Assembly: GCA_941918925.1 (NCBI GenBank)
Contig: OW799236.1
Location: 72,940,465 to 73,004,464 of the forward strand
From: Phyto melanocephala
Taxonomy: Eukaryota; Arthropoda; Insecta; Diptera; Rhinophoridae
DNA length: 64,000 nucleotides
Reading direction: 5' to 3'
A program made the position numbers and the translations under genes. Position 1 is the stretch's first letter; each line of letters opens with the position of its first letter. The notes under the pieces were generated by a model that saw only the letters and a program-made list of their open reading frames with translations, was not told the origin of the DNA and made no database searches. Below are positions 1 to 11,034 of the stretch, piece after piece.

Positions 1-407
1 CACTTTCTGTTAAAATATTGTTGATATCTAAGTGAAAGGAAAAAAATATGAGTGTGTTAGTGAAAAAGTTTGAGTGTATTGCAAACTTAAACAATTTACT
101 TTAAAATATAAATGCTTGGTTTCGCAATAATAGCTGAAGCTGATAGAGGAATATTATATTAATGAATATAGGATATCCTTTGTTTTTTTTTTTTTTGGAC
201 ACCCTAACTTTTGCTAAAATTCGAATGAATATATGAATATTTCTACATATGTATGTATTCCTTTTTGTGAACATTAAATGACCATCACAAATAAATTGTA
301 TATATACATCGTTCCACCGAATTGAATATCTTTTCGTACTATAAATATTTAAAAACCAATTTTAGAATTATTTGCAAACATATCAATATGAATATAAACT
401 TAAAACA
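1..407. other. AT-rich DNA, nothing recognised
   Basis: AT-rich sequence with a poly-T run near 180-195. I see no coding signature, RNA gene or recognisable transposon end here. Confidence 0.6.
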
Positions 408-2531
408 TTTTTATACCCGCCACCAAAAAAAATGGTGGGGGTATATTCATTTTGTCATTCCGTTTGTAACACATCGAAATATCCATTTTAGACCCCATAA
501 AGTATATATATTCTGAATCAGGGTTTGATTTGATGACGATCTAGCTATGTCCATCCGTCTGTCCATCTGTCCGTCTGTTGAAAGCACGATAGAGGTCGCA
601 CCGAAAACGCTAGGGGGCTCAAATTTTGCCAGAATCTTTCTTATAGACAAGGTTTGCTTGGTATTGAAAAATCGGAATATTAGGAAGAGAGTTATAGCTC
701 GAAAAGCAAGAGTAGGTCGAAAAAACCGTGTCCTTCAAACATCGAATAAAATGGAATTGTGTCCAAACGCATTAACGTAAACTCATGAAACTTCACATAT
801 ATACTTATCGAGTCAAAACAATATTTCTCCCTGTAAATTATCTGAATCTATGCATTAGGAGAGGAGTTATCGATCAAAATGTACGAAAATTTATACCGCA
901 CAGTGTATTTTTCGGTATATTTTAAAACAAAAACGTCATAAAAGCAACAAAATTGGATGTACGACTCTGAAATTTTGCACAATTTGGTTTTTGGTGAGAT
1001 GCTTTTTCGTAACGGAAAATCAAAGTGCCACGCCTACTTTTACGCCCACCTCCCATATAACGTTTTACCCAAAATTCATATAATTTCTCTATTAATACAG
1101 ATTTTGGAATAATAAAGGACTATATTGAAACATCTAGGTTGTACTCATTAGCAAAAACAACTTTGACACGCCTACTATAACGCCCACTTTTCACGTTATC
1201 TACCGTTAATGAAATTTAAAAGCTCATAAAACCGCAAAAATTAGAGGTATGATGATAAAATTTGCTAGGTATATCCCTCTAGGCAATGTCATTACTGCGC
1301 CAGAAAATAAAGGTGCCACGCCCACTTTTACGCCCACCTCCCATATAACGTTTTGCCTAAAATTTATATAATTTCTCTATTAATAAAGATTTTGGAATAA
1401 CAAAGGGCTATATTGAAACACCTAAGTTGTACTCATTCGCAAAAATATCTTTGACACGCCTACTATAACGCCCACTTTATACGTTATCTACCGTTAATGA
1501 AATTTAAAAGCTCATAAAACCGCCAAAATTAGAGGTATGATGATCAAATTTGCTACGTATATCCATCTAATCAATGTTATTGTTATGCCAAAAAGTTTAG
1601 GTGACACGCCCACTTTAACGCCTACCTCCCATATAACGGTTTATCTTAAATTCATGTAATTTCTCTATTGACAAAGTGTTTGGAAAAATAAAGGACTATA
1701 TTGAAATATCTAAGTTGTATTTATTAGCAGAAACTTTATTAACACGCCTACTTTAAGTCCGACTTTCATTAAAAGGCTAAATTTACCAAAGCATTTTAGT
1801 AGCATATCGAAGTTATAAAGGGTGGTTAAATTTTAAGGACCGATGTTATATTTAAATAAAACACAAATTATTTAGGAAATTATTAGTATTTCTTTTTGTA
1901 AAGATAATATTTGTATGGTTCAATTATGTATATAACAAAATATCGGCCAAATGCCCCCCCCCATCCTTGGCGCCCCTCCTCTATCTGATGGTTCAAATTT
2001 TCAATGACAATGTTGATGCTGAATTGTTGGGCATGATGATGAGTCGAGATTGACTGCTCTTTTGCCACACTATCGCAAAAACCAACAATGGTTCCCATTC
2101 AACGAACTAAGAAGGCATTCACAGATTTTCTGTTCTCCTGATTGTGGACGAATTTGAACGATTATGTTGATTAAAAGAAATACGAAGTGCCAAATGCTTT
2201 TTGATTTGAACGCCCATTTTTATAAAAAACCTGAATAACTTTAAAGCGTTGCTCATTTGCGTATCTTTCCACGGATCAAATTGAGTAAGTTTCAGATTGA
2301 GAAATGTCAAGTGAAATGCAGAAAACAAATTTAAAGACTAGGTGTAGTTCACCTTCAACATGGGCCCTTAAAATTTAACCACCCTCTACAAAGAAAGTGA
2401 TACATATTTTATTATAAAGAGATTATTCCAAAGCGATTAACAAAATAATAAATATTGTGCTTGAGATGTACACAAAATTGGTGGTGGGTATAAAAGATTC
2501 GGCACAGCTGAATATAGTGCTCTTACTTGTT
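408..2531 (+). mobile_element. Helentron-associated (DINE-1/mini-me-like) element, family A copy 1
   Basis: Non-autonomous interspersed element. The 5' end TTTTTATACCCGCCACC and the 3' region AATTGGTGGTGGGTATAAAA form subterminal inverted repeats (TTTTATACCC[G/A]CCACCAA read from either end). Near the 3' end is a short palindrome (TTCGGCACAGCTGAA here, TTCGGCACAGCCGAA in sister copies), and the element ends in ATAGTGCTCTTACTTGTT. Around 499-578 it has a TA tract, a core of about 33 bp and a GTCC/GTCT tract, the layout described for fly mini-me elements. The interior repeats a module about 300 bp long (near 1010-1200, 1300-1500 and 1600-1750), each with CACGCCCAC motifs. A mariner derivative is nested at 1818-2386. 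No protein is encoded by the host element itself. The family name is inferred from structure. Confidence 0.8.
1818..2386 (-). mobile_element. Internally deleted mariner nested in family A copy 1
   Basis: The ends are matching inverted repeats: GGGTGGTTAAATTTTAAGG on the left and its reverse complement on the right, flanked by TA dinucleotides (1816-1817 and 2387-2388) as expected for Tc1/mariner. On the minus strand (about 2119-2328) a degraded stretch retains the pattern SFNQHNRSNSSTIRR, matching the N-terminal helix-turn-helix region of insect mariner transposases. The catalytic domain is missing, so it is a dead derivative. The same insertion occurs at the homologous place in copies at 9068, 16590 and 49349, but is absent from the copy at 28042. 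It therefore spread with the host element. Confidence 0.8.
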
Positions 2532-3399
2532 AATTATTGTTTAGTTTTGATATATAAGTTCAGTTGTACCAAATTTTTGGTACCCACCTCCATGTTCGTG
2601 TAAATCTTTTACCGCATAAAACTTGTAATTTTGTTAACAACTCTTACACTATCGAATAATTTCTTTATACTAAAATATGTAATACTTATTTAAGTTTAAT
2701 TTTCCATTAATTTGTTTATTTTTAACGGGTGGGCAAATGTTCCGCTATCATTTTAATTGCAGCGGGTTGTTTTAGTTGTTTTTTTAGTTGTTTAAGTAGA
2801 AGCAATGATGTTTCATGAATTAATTGAGGATTCTATGTTCCCCAAAACCGACTGTTCTGTTTATTGACATGGCCACTGAGAAGAAAATTGTCATCACCGC
2901 TCATTATCAATTAAGACAAAAAATCTTTCGCTGAGGGGCAATAATGGAACGAATATTTTTGATAAATATTGTCAATATTTTTGCTCGTTCTTGTGGCGTA
3001 TATTTATTAATACTAAAATTTTGACGTCTATACAATACAATCGTTAAAGCGAAACTCAGCTAAACATCACATAACCAAGATGGCGCACAATATTTAGTCT
3101 CAAAATTAAACCTAAGTATTTTAACAATTAGAATTGTATTATTCACTTCTTCTACCATAATATTTAAGAAGTTGGCTTTAAAAAAATTATTTCTGCTATT
3201 GAATTTAACTTAGATATTGCAAAATAGATTTCCTTATTCCTCCATTATCCTTGTCCATAAAGAAATTTTATGGATTTAAAAGTAAGGGTATGTTTTTTGT
3301 TATTACAATAAAATTACACAAAAGCTAATATTTAAGAAATCTTAAAATCTTTTATATTAAACTCTTGGCTTTATGATGTTTTAAATTTAAAATAGACTA

Positions 3400-3815
3400 A
3401 AAGCGACACTGCACGCGGGGCAACATTTTCGCACATTTTGATTTGTAACTCCCGTCACAATGTAAGGATTTGAACAATTTTTGGGAAAAAATATTCTTTT
3501 TTTTTCAGAAAATATACCTGTCAAATCGCAGAAATTTTGTATGAACTACTTTTGCATTACACGGTTTAACTCTCCTCCTAATAAAATGATTTAGCTAATT
3601 TTCAACACCAATTAATTCTGGCAAAAATTTTAAATCTCTAGCTTTTTATTTTCGAGATCTACATGGTTTTTTCAACAGACGAACAGACGGACGGACATAG
3701 CTAGGTCATCTGAGAATGAATGTAGGACTCTAAAAATATACACTTTAAAGAGTCTAAAATGAATAATTTTATGTGTTACAAATGGAATAATAAAAATGCA
3801 TACCATTTTTTGTTC
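3400..3815 (-). mobile_element. Degenerate family A (mini-me-like) fragment
   Basis: Read on the minus strand, it contains the GTCY tract (here as CAGACGGACGGACATAGCTAGG), then a decayed core and TA region. It ends near an AAAATGGTATGC stretch corresponding to the 5' hairpin of family A. At about 3401-3460 a GCACATTTTGAT segment matches the TCGTACATTTTGATC motif of intact copies. Both ends are eroded. Confidence 0.6.
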
Positions 3816-4908
3816 GTAGTTATAAAATAAATTAGGCAGAGTGCAAAATATTTTATTACTTACAGTTTTATGAAAATCCTCTTAAAATTTGAATAAAAAA
3901 AATAAACTTCATATTTGTTGCTTTATAAAAAACACTCACTGTCTTAACTTTTGTATATTTAAGCTGTAAAGAAGTTTATAATTGTATCAGACACATAAAA
4001 ATTTAAATGCAAATAAGAAAGTTACTAATCCTGGCAAAAAGATTTAAAGAAATGTTTGCTTTTCTTTTAGGCTTTTCAATATTGTTTTATGAATTACATG
4101 TTGCATGGTTGATTATATTTATTATTTTTTTTTTTTACTTTGTGATTTAATTCCTTTTATGTTTGTATTTAAATACATTTTAAATATTAGATTTTATATT
4201 TTTAACTGTTTTTTGTTTGGCAACAAAAGGATAAGAATTTTTAAATTTATTTTTATAAATATTTTTATTTAATTTCTTAAGTGAATAAAATGTAAAGAAG
4301 TGAATTAACTGCGCCTAGAAATTTTGTAATTTTTAAATCATTGTTTTTATTTACTTTATGGAAATTTAATAAATACTGAAACCAAGAATATAAATTAAAA
4401 TTATAAAACAAAGAAAATGTAAATGAAACTTTTATATCATAGAATTAAAAAAATACATCTATTCAATACAATAAATAATGACACAGGTTAAGTATTGGTT
4501 TTAATAACATTTATAAACCCAAAAAATATTTATCTATGTATGTGCAGAGATGAAATAATCATAGTTAGGAAATTATCGCAATAATCATATTATATTCTCT
4601 ATAAAAATATATTTAGTTATCGCAAACAAATAATAAGTATTTTTATTTTTTACAATTTTGTATTTGTTCGTCATGATTACCAAGCATTTTTTTTTTGGAA
4701 TTTTATTATTCAATGTTTACTTTTTACGAACATGTTTAGACACTTATTACGGAAAACACACTTAGATTAGGTTTTCGCAAAGATATATTGTATAAGAAGT
4801 AATCATAAGGTTTTAAAAAAAGACAACTTGTAACTAAGTGACTAGGCTACCAAATTATAAGGCTTTAAGTATTTTGTTTCCAACTATATATTTTCTTCCT
4901 GTTGCATA

Positions 4909-5110
4909 ATTATACCCGACAACTCTACTGCAACGGGTTTATATAGTTTTCTTATTACATTCGTAATTTCTACAACATTCGTAAAGTATATATTTTTTGA
5001 AAGCCTATAAATAGGAGAATCGATTGCGCATTCTCCATATGTCCATGTTCTGATAGAAATCAACTTTTATAATCCCCTACATGTTGGACAGATCTGTATG
5101 TAGTGTTAAT
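4909..5110 (+). mobile_element. Degenerate family B-like 5' fragment
   Basis: Begins TTATACCCGACAACTCTACTG and continues through GTAATTTCTACAA, a TA tract ending in TTTTTTGAAAGC, and ATAGGAGAATCGATT. This is the same order of motifs as in the better preserved family B copy at 39811. The 3' half is missing. Confidence 0.55.
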
Positions 5111-5328
5111 CATTATAACGATTCGTGAGTGAATCTCTATTGAATACAATCACCCCATAGCCTTCTGTAATATGTGCCAGTAAACACAAATGGCTCTGTT
5201 TTTTCCAATTAAAATTAAAATTGTATATAGATGTGACAAATCATTGACTTTGTTCGGAAATATTACGTAGATGTTTGTTCTGACTGTGGCTAGCAGAGAA
5301 GCAAGCCGATTGAAAAATTTCGGCGGCG

Positions 5329-5366
5329 CACAGTAGCGCCTTTTCCTAAAACCCGTGGCAAAAATA
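5329..5366 (+). repeat. Left terminal repeat of Transib, RSS-like
   Basis: Heptamer-like CACAGTA at the tip (canonical RAG heptamer is CACAGTG), then 22 nt, then GCAAAAATA. The latter matches the RAG nonamer ACAAAAACC at 6 of 9 positions. The preceding CGGCG (5324-5328) is one copy of the target duplication. Confidence 0.8.
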
Positions 5367-6218
5367 CAAAATTTCGTGACAAAATTTTGTGAAATGAATG
5401 AAAACATCGTATAAAGAACAACTTACTGATCACAATTTAAAAACATTTTCCTTAATTGCATAAAAATTATAGTTTGTGGAACTGCTCAAAGTCGACAATT
5501 TTTTAATAAGCAAAAAAAAAAGGGTGATCTTGGAAAAATAAATGCACTTTAGAATTAAAGTGTCAGAAACATTACCGTTTGATTACTACTTTTTTGGTAT
5601 TTTTTTAAAGGTATGTTTGTTTTTAATTAAAATAAGTAGTAAAATGTTCAGCAGATGCCCTACTTTTTCGGCAGTAGCCGCTTTTCAGACACCCTATATT
5701 TAGGTCATTTTTACAAATAAAATAGAGCATATCTAAAAATGGTCAAAAATGGTCTCGCCCATATTTTCTGAGCATATTTGCTACATAATACTTGAAATAA
5801 TTTAACTTAGTTTAGCTGCCGTAGGTTGCCGCTGTAGGTGAAATAAGAAGAAAACTGTTACAACCTCATAGCGAAAACGAGAAAATTTTTTTTTCACTAC
5901 AGCAATTTTACTGTAAAATAAAGTAACTTATTATATATTTTTATTGCTTCTCGTTAAATAATAAACAATATTTTGCTCTGAATATTGATTTACCGACCTA
6001 TTTTTTTTTTTTTTTTTTTTGGTTTATAGGTATATAGTTTTTAAATTATTTCTTGGGCTTACAAGGTCAAAATGTATATTAATATACATAAAAAAAACAT
6101 TATTTCATTATTTCATCCCACGTTTCGCTGGTATTTTCCAGCATCTTGAGGGATATTTTTTTTACTAAATCTGTGCCAATCAGGTAGGCATAACTATTGC
6201 AATTTTTTTAACACCTGT

Positions 6219-6333
6219 TATAAAAGTAGGCAGGTAGTTTTAAAACTTTTTTATACAGAATAAAATATAAACTGCAGGTATATAAAAGTAGGCAGGTAGT
6301 TTTAAAACTTTTTTATACTGAATAAAATATAAT
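6219..6333. repeat. Tandem direct repeat, two units of about 62 bp
   Basis: TATAAAAGTAGGCAGGTAG followed by TTTTAAAACTTTT and a GAATAAAATATAA stretch occurs twice in a row (about 6219-6270 and 6281-6333), just upstream of the transposase gene. It could be promoter-proximal, since the units contain TATAAAA. That function is inference only. Confidence 0.6.
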
Positions 6334-6512
6334 GTAGGTATACATATATTCCATTTAATTTTTTTTTGCTCAAATTAGGTAGTTGAAACCCTTTTTTTTA
6401 ATTTTTGGGTATATATTAAGCCGCAATTGTATAATGCAGCCAGTAAGGTTTTTACTTTCTAAAACTAGTGATCAGAAACAGAACTTGTACAATTTTATTT
6501 TAAAGTGCGATA

Positions 6513-8500
6513 ATGTCAATTACCAATTTAGAATTGTTGGAGTTATTCACAAACTCAGATAATGAAAATGCATTTAAATTGGATATTGTGAAAAAACTAC
6601 ACGATTTACCAGGATACCACGAAATGGATGTTCGTAGCAAAATTCACTTTGTTTTCCTAGAAATTAAAAAAAATGGCTTACCTCACACCGTGCGAAAAAA
6701 GCATTTACGAAAAACAACCCAGACTGGCTAAATGGAGTTACAACTTTTGAAAACATCGAAGAACCACATACAACCTCTGACAGCAAAGGAGGAAGACCAG
6801 CAAAAACTATAAACGAGTGTTCTGAGTACACAAGAAAACGTAAACTTGAAAATGCCACAAAAGATATATCTGAATCGCATCTTTCAGAAGCATTATGTCT
6901 TAAGTTTGTAAAAGATAAAGATAAATCAAGGTGCGACATTACAAAAGCTGTGGTACTTGCTAGCCCAGACCGACTGCAGAGAATCAAAGGGAGTATTCCT
7001 ACTCCAACAAATGCTTTACCCACGAAGTATAATGTAGAAGAAGCCTTAGTTTTGTTTATGGAATTGGGATTGTCAAAGGAAAAATATTCTATTTTACGAA
7101 GCTCTTTAAAGAATCATAATGTGAATATTCTTCCTGGATACAAACAAATTACATCTGCCAAAAATGAAGCAGTGCCCCCTAATGTAAAGGTTACTGAAGT
7201 ATCGGTAGAGGTAAAACTGCAAGACTTAATGGATCATACAGCCAAACGCCTTATTCAAAGTTTGCCTGAGGAGAAATCAGTATCACTTCCAGATATGCTT
7301 ACATTGATAAATAAGTGGAGATGTGATGGATCATCCGGTCAAAGGGCTTACAAACAAACAATATCGACAAATGACACAACTATTACAGATACAAATATGT
7401 TTATAGCTTCTGTAGTTCCTTTACGACTGAGAAGTGAAAGCGTTGAGCATTGGAAAAATCCTCGCCCATCATCAGTTCATTTTTGTCGTCCGATATTTTT
7501 TCAATATGAAAAGGAGTCTTCAGAAATAATCAAATCCACAGTAAACGATATAAAAAAGCAAATTTCGGAACTAAAGACTTCTGTTGTTGAAATAAAGAAT
7601 GGAAAAAGTGTTTCGATTGATTATAAATTTTTTCTTACAATGATTGATGGCAAAGTCTTAAATGTAATTACAGATACCTCGTCAACTTTAAAGTGTGCAA
7701 TTTGCAAAAATTCACAGAAAGACTTTAAAAATTTTTATGACTCAAGTAATGAGCAAAATTATGAATATGGAATTTCTCCATTACATGCCAGAATTAGGTG
7801 CATGGAGTTTATTTTAAAACTAGCGTATACAATTTCGCGTGAAGGTGAATGTTTTGATATGAACGCAACACAAAAAGAAAAACTATCTGCTCGAAAAAAA
7901 ATTATACAAAATGAATTTCATAAGAAGCTTGGGCTGAAAGTAGACTGCCCAAAGCAGGGGTATGGAAATACTAGCGATGGTAATATGTCTAGAGCATTTT
8001 TTGAAAATGATGAGGTAACAGACCGAATTACTGGGGTCGATAATAATATTATAAAAAGGTTGGCAGTTATCCTAAATGTTATAAACTCTAGAGAAATGGT
8101 AAATGGCCCAAAGTTTGATGATCATGCATCAAAAACTGCCCAACTTTTAGCTCAAATGTACCCTGAGAAGAAACTTACTCCTACGGTTCATAAGATTTTG
8201 GCTCATGGTAAAAGTTTAATTGAATATCAATGCTTACCGATTGGAGAGTTGTCAGAAGAAGCCCAGGAATGCAAAAATAAAGAGTACAAAAAATTTAGAT
8301 ACACGAATACTTGCAAAATTTCACGGATTAAGCAGAATGCGGACCTTTTCAATATGTTGGTGGCCTCTTCAGACCCACTAATTTCATCACGAAGACATGT
8401 AAAATCTCGAAAGGATTTGGAAGAATATAATTATAGCCCCGATATGTTAAATCTATTAGATAACGCTCCCAATGTTGATAACTATTTTAAAGAGAACTAA
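6513..8500 (+). CDS. Transib/RAG1-superfamily transposase (one apparent frameshift)
   Basis: Catalyses cut-and-paste movement of the surrounding element. An ATG at 6513 opens a 72-codon frame. A one-base slip, probably in the A run near 6692-6700, moves to the frame that runs unbroken to the stop at 8498-8500. Together they give about 660 codons, usual for Transib. In the main 516-residue frame (numbered from 6950) I see CDGSSGQ (D125), TMIDGKV (D233) and GELSEEAQE (E436). These line up with RAG1 D600, D708 and E962, and the D-D spacing of 108 equals that of RAG1. A CxxC pair (CAIC, 249-252) follows the second D, and TVHKILAHG precedes the E, both as in the RAG1 core. The N-terminal part (frame before 6950) is basic (KRKLEN). 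The frame is otherwise intact, suggesting recent activity or a sequencing error at the slip. A decayed paralogue lies at 59537. Confidence 0.85.
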
Positions 8501-8925
8501 CTCATAAAAACAAATTATTCTTGCTAAGTAAAATATAAACTAAATAACATTATATCTATAGCATAAATATTACAAATAATTTGAAAATATGTTTCTGCAA
8601 TAGAAACAAAAAAATTTAATATTGGTTTAACATGTTATATTAGATTGCTTTTTTCTAAACTTTCGGATTTGAACAAAGTGCATTGTAAAGCGCACCGGGT
8701 TAAACTAGTTACTTAATATAAATTTATTTAGATTTAAATATTAAAAAACTTATATTTAAAAAAACATATTAATATTTAACTGGAAAAATTATCCTATTTG
8801 AAACGCAATTTTTGGAGCACTCTGTACCTCTAGCAGTACTTTGTAAACATTATTTTGAAGCCTAAAGTGTCCTCTGTCAATATCTTTTTAAATCTTTAAA
8901 ATATCTTAATTATTTCAAAAGTTCT

Positions 8926-8963
8926 TATTTTTGCAACGAAAAAAGTCAAAAGGCGGCACTGTG
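8926..8963 (-). repeat. Right terminal repeat of Transib, RSS-like
   Basis: Read inward on the minus strand the tip is exactly CACAGTG, identical to the vertebrate RAG heptamer. After 22 nt comes GCAAAAATA, as at the other end. The following CGGCG (8964-8968) is the second copy of the target duplication. Confidence 0.8.
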
Positions 8964-9060
8964 CGGCGGGTTAAAAGCAAAATCTTCGGCGGCGGCGGCT
9001 AATCGGCTCTGCGCCGAGTGATTTATAGGCTGAAAAAAAATTTGGCTTAGCCGAATTTTT
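8964..9060. repeat. GC-rich interspersed repeat flanking the Transib insertion
   Basis: Unusually GC-rich for the window: repeated CGGCGG, GGCTAATCGGCTCTGCGCCG and TTCGGCTAA-like inverted motifs. Together with about 5240-5328 it appears to be one repeat copy split by the Transib element. A related uninterrupted copy lies at 13757-13860 on the other strand, sharing GAAGCAAGCCG and the CGCCGCCGCCGATGCG-type core. Confidence 0.5.
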
Positions 9061-10499
9061 AGTACTGTTTTTATACCCGCCACCAAAAAAATGGTGGGGG
9101 TATATTCATTTTGTCATTCCGTTTGTAACACATCGAAATATCCATTTTAGACGCCATAAAGTATATATATTCTGAATCATGGTTTGATTTGATGACGATC
9201 TAGCTATGTCCGTCCGTCTGTCCGTCTGTTCGTCTGTTAAAAGCACGATAGAGGTCGCACCGAAAAAGCTAGGGGGCTCAAATTATGCCAGAATCTTTCT
9301 TATAGACAAGGTTTGTTTGGTATTGAAAATAGGCTAAATCGGAATATTAGGAAGAGAGTTATAGCTCGAAAAGCAAGAGTAGGTCGAAAAAACCGTGTCC
9401 TTCGAACATCGAATAAAATGGAATTGTGTCCAAACGCCTTAACGTAGACTCATGAAACTTCGAATATATATTTCCTGGATAAAGACAATATTTTCCCCCG
9501 AAACTTATCTAAATCTATGCATTAGGAGAGGAGTTATCGATCCAAATGTACGAAAATTTATACCGCACAGTGTATTTTTCGGTATATTTAAAAACAAACA
9601 CGTCATAAAAGCAACAAAATTGGATGTACGACTCTGAAATTTTGCACACTTTGCTTTTTGGTGACACGCTTTCTTTTAACGGCAAATCAATGTGCCACGC
9701 CCACTTTTACGCCCACCTCCCATATAACGTTTTAACTAAAATTCATATAATTTCTCTTTAATAAAGATTTTGGAATAATAAAGACCTATCTTGAAACACC
9801 TCAGTTGTACTCATTCGCAAAAATAACTTTGACACGCCTACTATAACGCCCACTTTTCACGTAATCTACCGTTAATGAAATTTAAAAGCTCATAAAACCG
9901 CTAAAATTAGAGGTATGATGATAAATTTTGCTACGTCTATCCCCCTATGCAATTTCATTACTATGCCAAAAAATTAAGGTGCCACGCCCACTTTTACGCC
10001 CACCTCCCATATAACGTTTTACCTAAAATTCATATAATTTCTCTATTAATAAAGATTTTGGAATAATAAAGGACTATATTGAAACACCTAAGTTGTACTC
10101 ATTAGCAAAAAGAACTTTGACACGCCTACTATAACGCCCACTTTCACTTTTGAATTGTGTCCAGACGCATAAACATGAAACTTCGAATATATATTTATCG
10201 AGTCAAAAGAATATTTTTCCCTGAAAATCGCTTAAATCTATGAATTAGGAAAAGAGTTATAGATAAAAATGTACGCACAGTGTATATTTCAAATTTAAAA
10301 CGTAATAAAACTGACAAAACTATATGTACGATTCTGAAATTTTGCAAACATGGTTTTTTGGTCAAAGTCTTCGTTATAACGGAAAATAGATGCGCAACGC
10401 ACACTTTTTTCTTTAAATTTTTATAAAAATATATTAGTCATATATATTAGCATTTATTCACCAAACACTGCGCCATTTATTGTACTGTAGCTAAATATA

Positions 10500-10845
10500 A
10501 GATAAAGATGATAAGATAGATGACTCTACTAGCAACTACTAGATGGCATGCTAACAACTTATGCTTATGTTCTCCTCAAGTTATGCTCTATTAAAAATGG
10601 GAATTTAGGAAAATTTTACCTAAGTAAAAAAAAATTATCTCTAAACATTATAAACAATTTATTTTCATGTACTAATGGCTAACAAATTTTAAAATTATAC
10701 AAAACTTATTTCGTTTGAAAATCTTTTAAAAGCGAAATGTTATAGAAGTTTAAAAAACAAAATCTTACTAATAAATTTCCCGTTTTAGAAAAATGCAGAG
10801 AATGTATATTTTAAATCACCCTGTGGCCCTTAAAATTTAACCTTA
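10500..10845 (-). repeat. Inverted internal block of family A copy 2
   Basis: Contains AACAAATTTTAAAATTATAC and TTTCGTTTGAAAATC, and ends TCACCCTGTGGCCCTTAAAA. The reverse complement is found at about 19590-19860, 29005-29290 and 50310-50560 (there starting CCACAGGGTGATTCAAAA). So either this piece inverted here or it inserted as a unit in the opposite direction. Confidence 0.65.
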
Positions 10846-11034
10846 AATTCACTTTCTTCCTCCTAAGTTCATGTAAATTCTCTATGAATAAAGATTTTGG
10901 AATACTAAAGGACTATATTGAAATATCTAAGTTATGTTTATTAGCAGAAACTTTATTGACACGCGTATTTTAACGGCCACTTTCATTGAAAGACTAAATT
11001 TACGAAAACATTTTACTAGCATACCGAAGTTATA

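Larger units (their letters stand above)
2532..5328. other. AT-rich non-coding DNA with two repeat remnants
   Basis: Apart from the degenerate repeats at about 3400-3815 and 4909-5110, this stretch shows no gene, RNA or element end I can support. Its last 90 bases (about 5240-5328) become GC-rich and contain GAAGCAAGCCG and CGGCGGCG. They resemble the segments at 8964-9060 and 13757-13860. Confidence 0.5.
5329..8963 (+). mobile_element. Complete Transib/RAG1-superfamily DNA transposon
   Basis: This 3635-bp element has terminal inverted repeats. The left end reads CACAGTAGCGCCTTTT and the right end, reverse-complemented, CACAGTGCCGCCTTTT. A second conserved block (CGTGGCAAAAATA left, CGTTGCAAAAATA right) sits at the same distance, 26-38 nt from each tip. 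The element is flanked by a direct 5-bp duplication CGGCG (5324-5328 and 8964-8968). Transib transposons are known for 5-bp GC-rich target duplications and CAC-starting, RSS-like ends. The single gene inside (6513-8500) encodes a transposase with RAG1-core-like motifs. About 1.2 kb of non-coding DNA precedes the gene and about 460 bp follow it. A second, unrelated short direct repeat lies at 6219-6333. The element inserted into a GC-rich repeat. Confidence 0.85.

Noticed and set aside
6664..7023. 119-codon minus-strand open frame over the Transib transposase
   Set aside because: Antisense shadow of the transposase gene; no independent family pattern.
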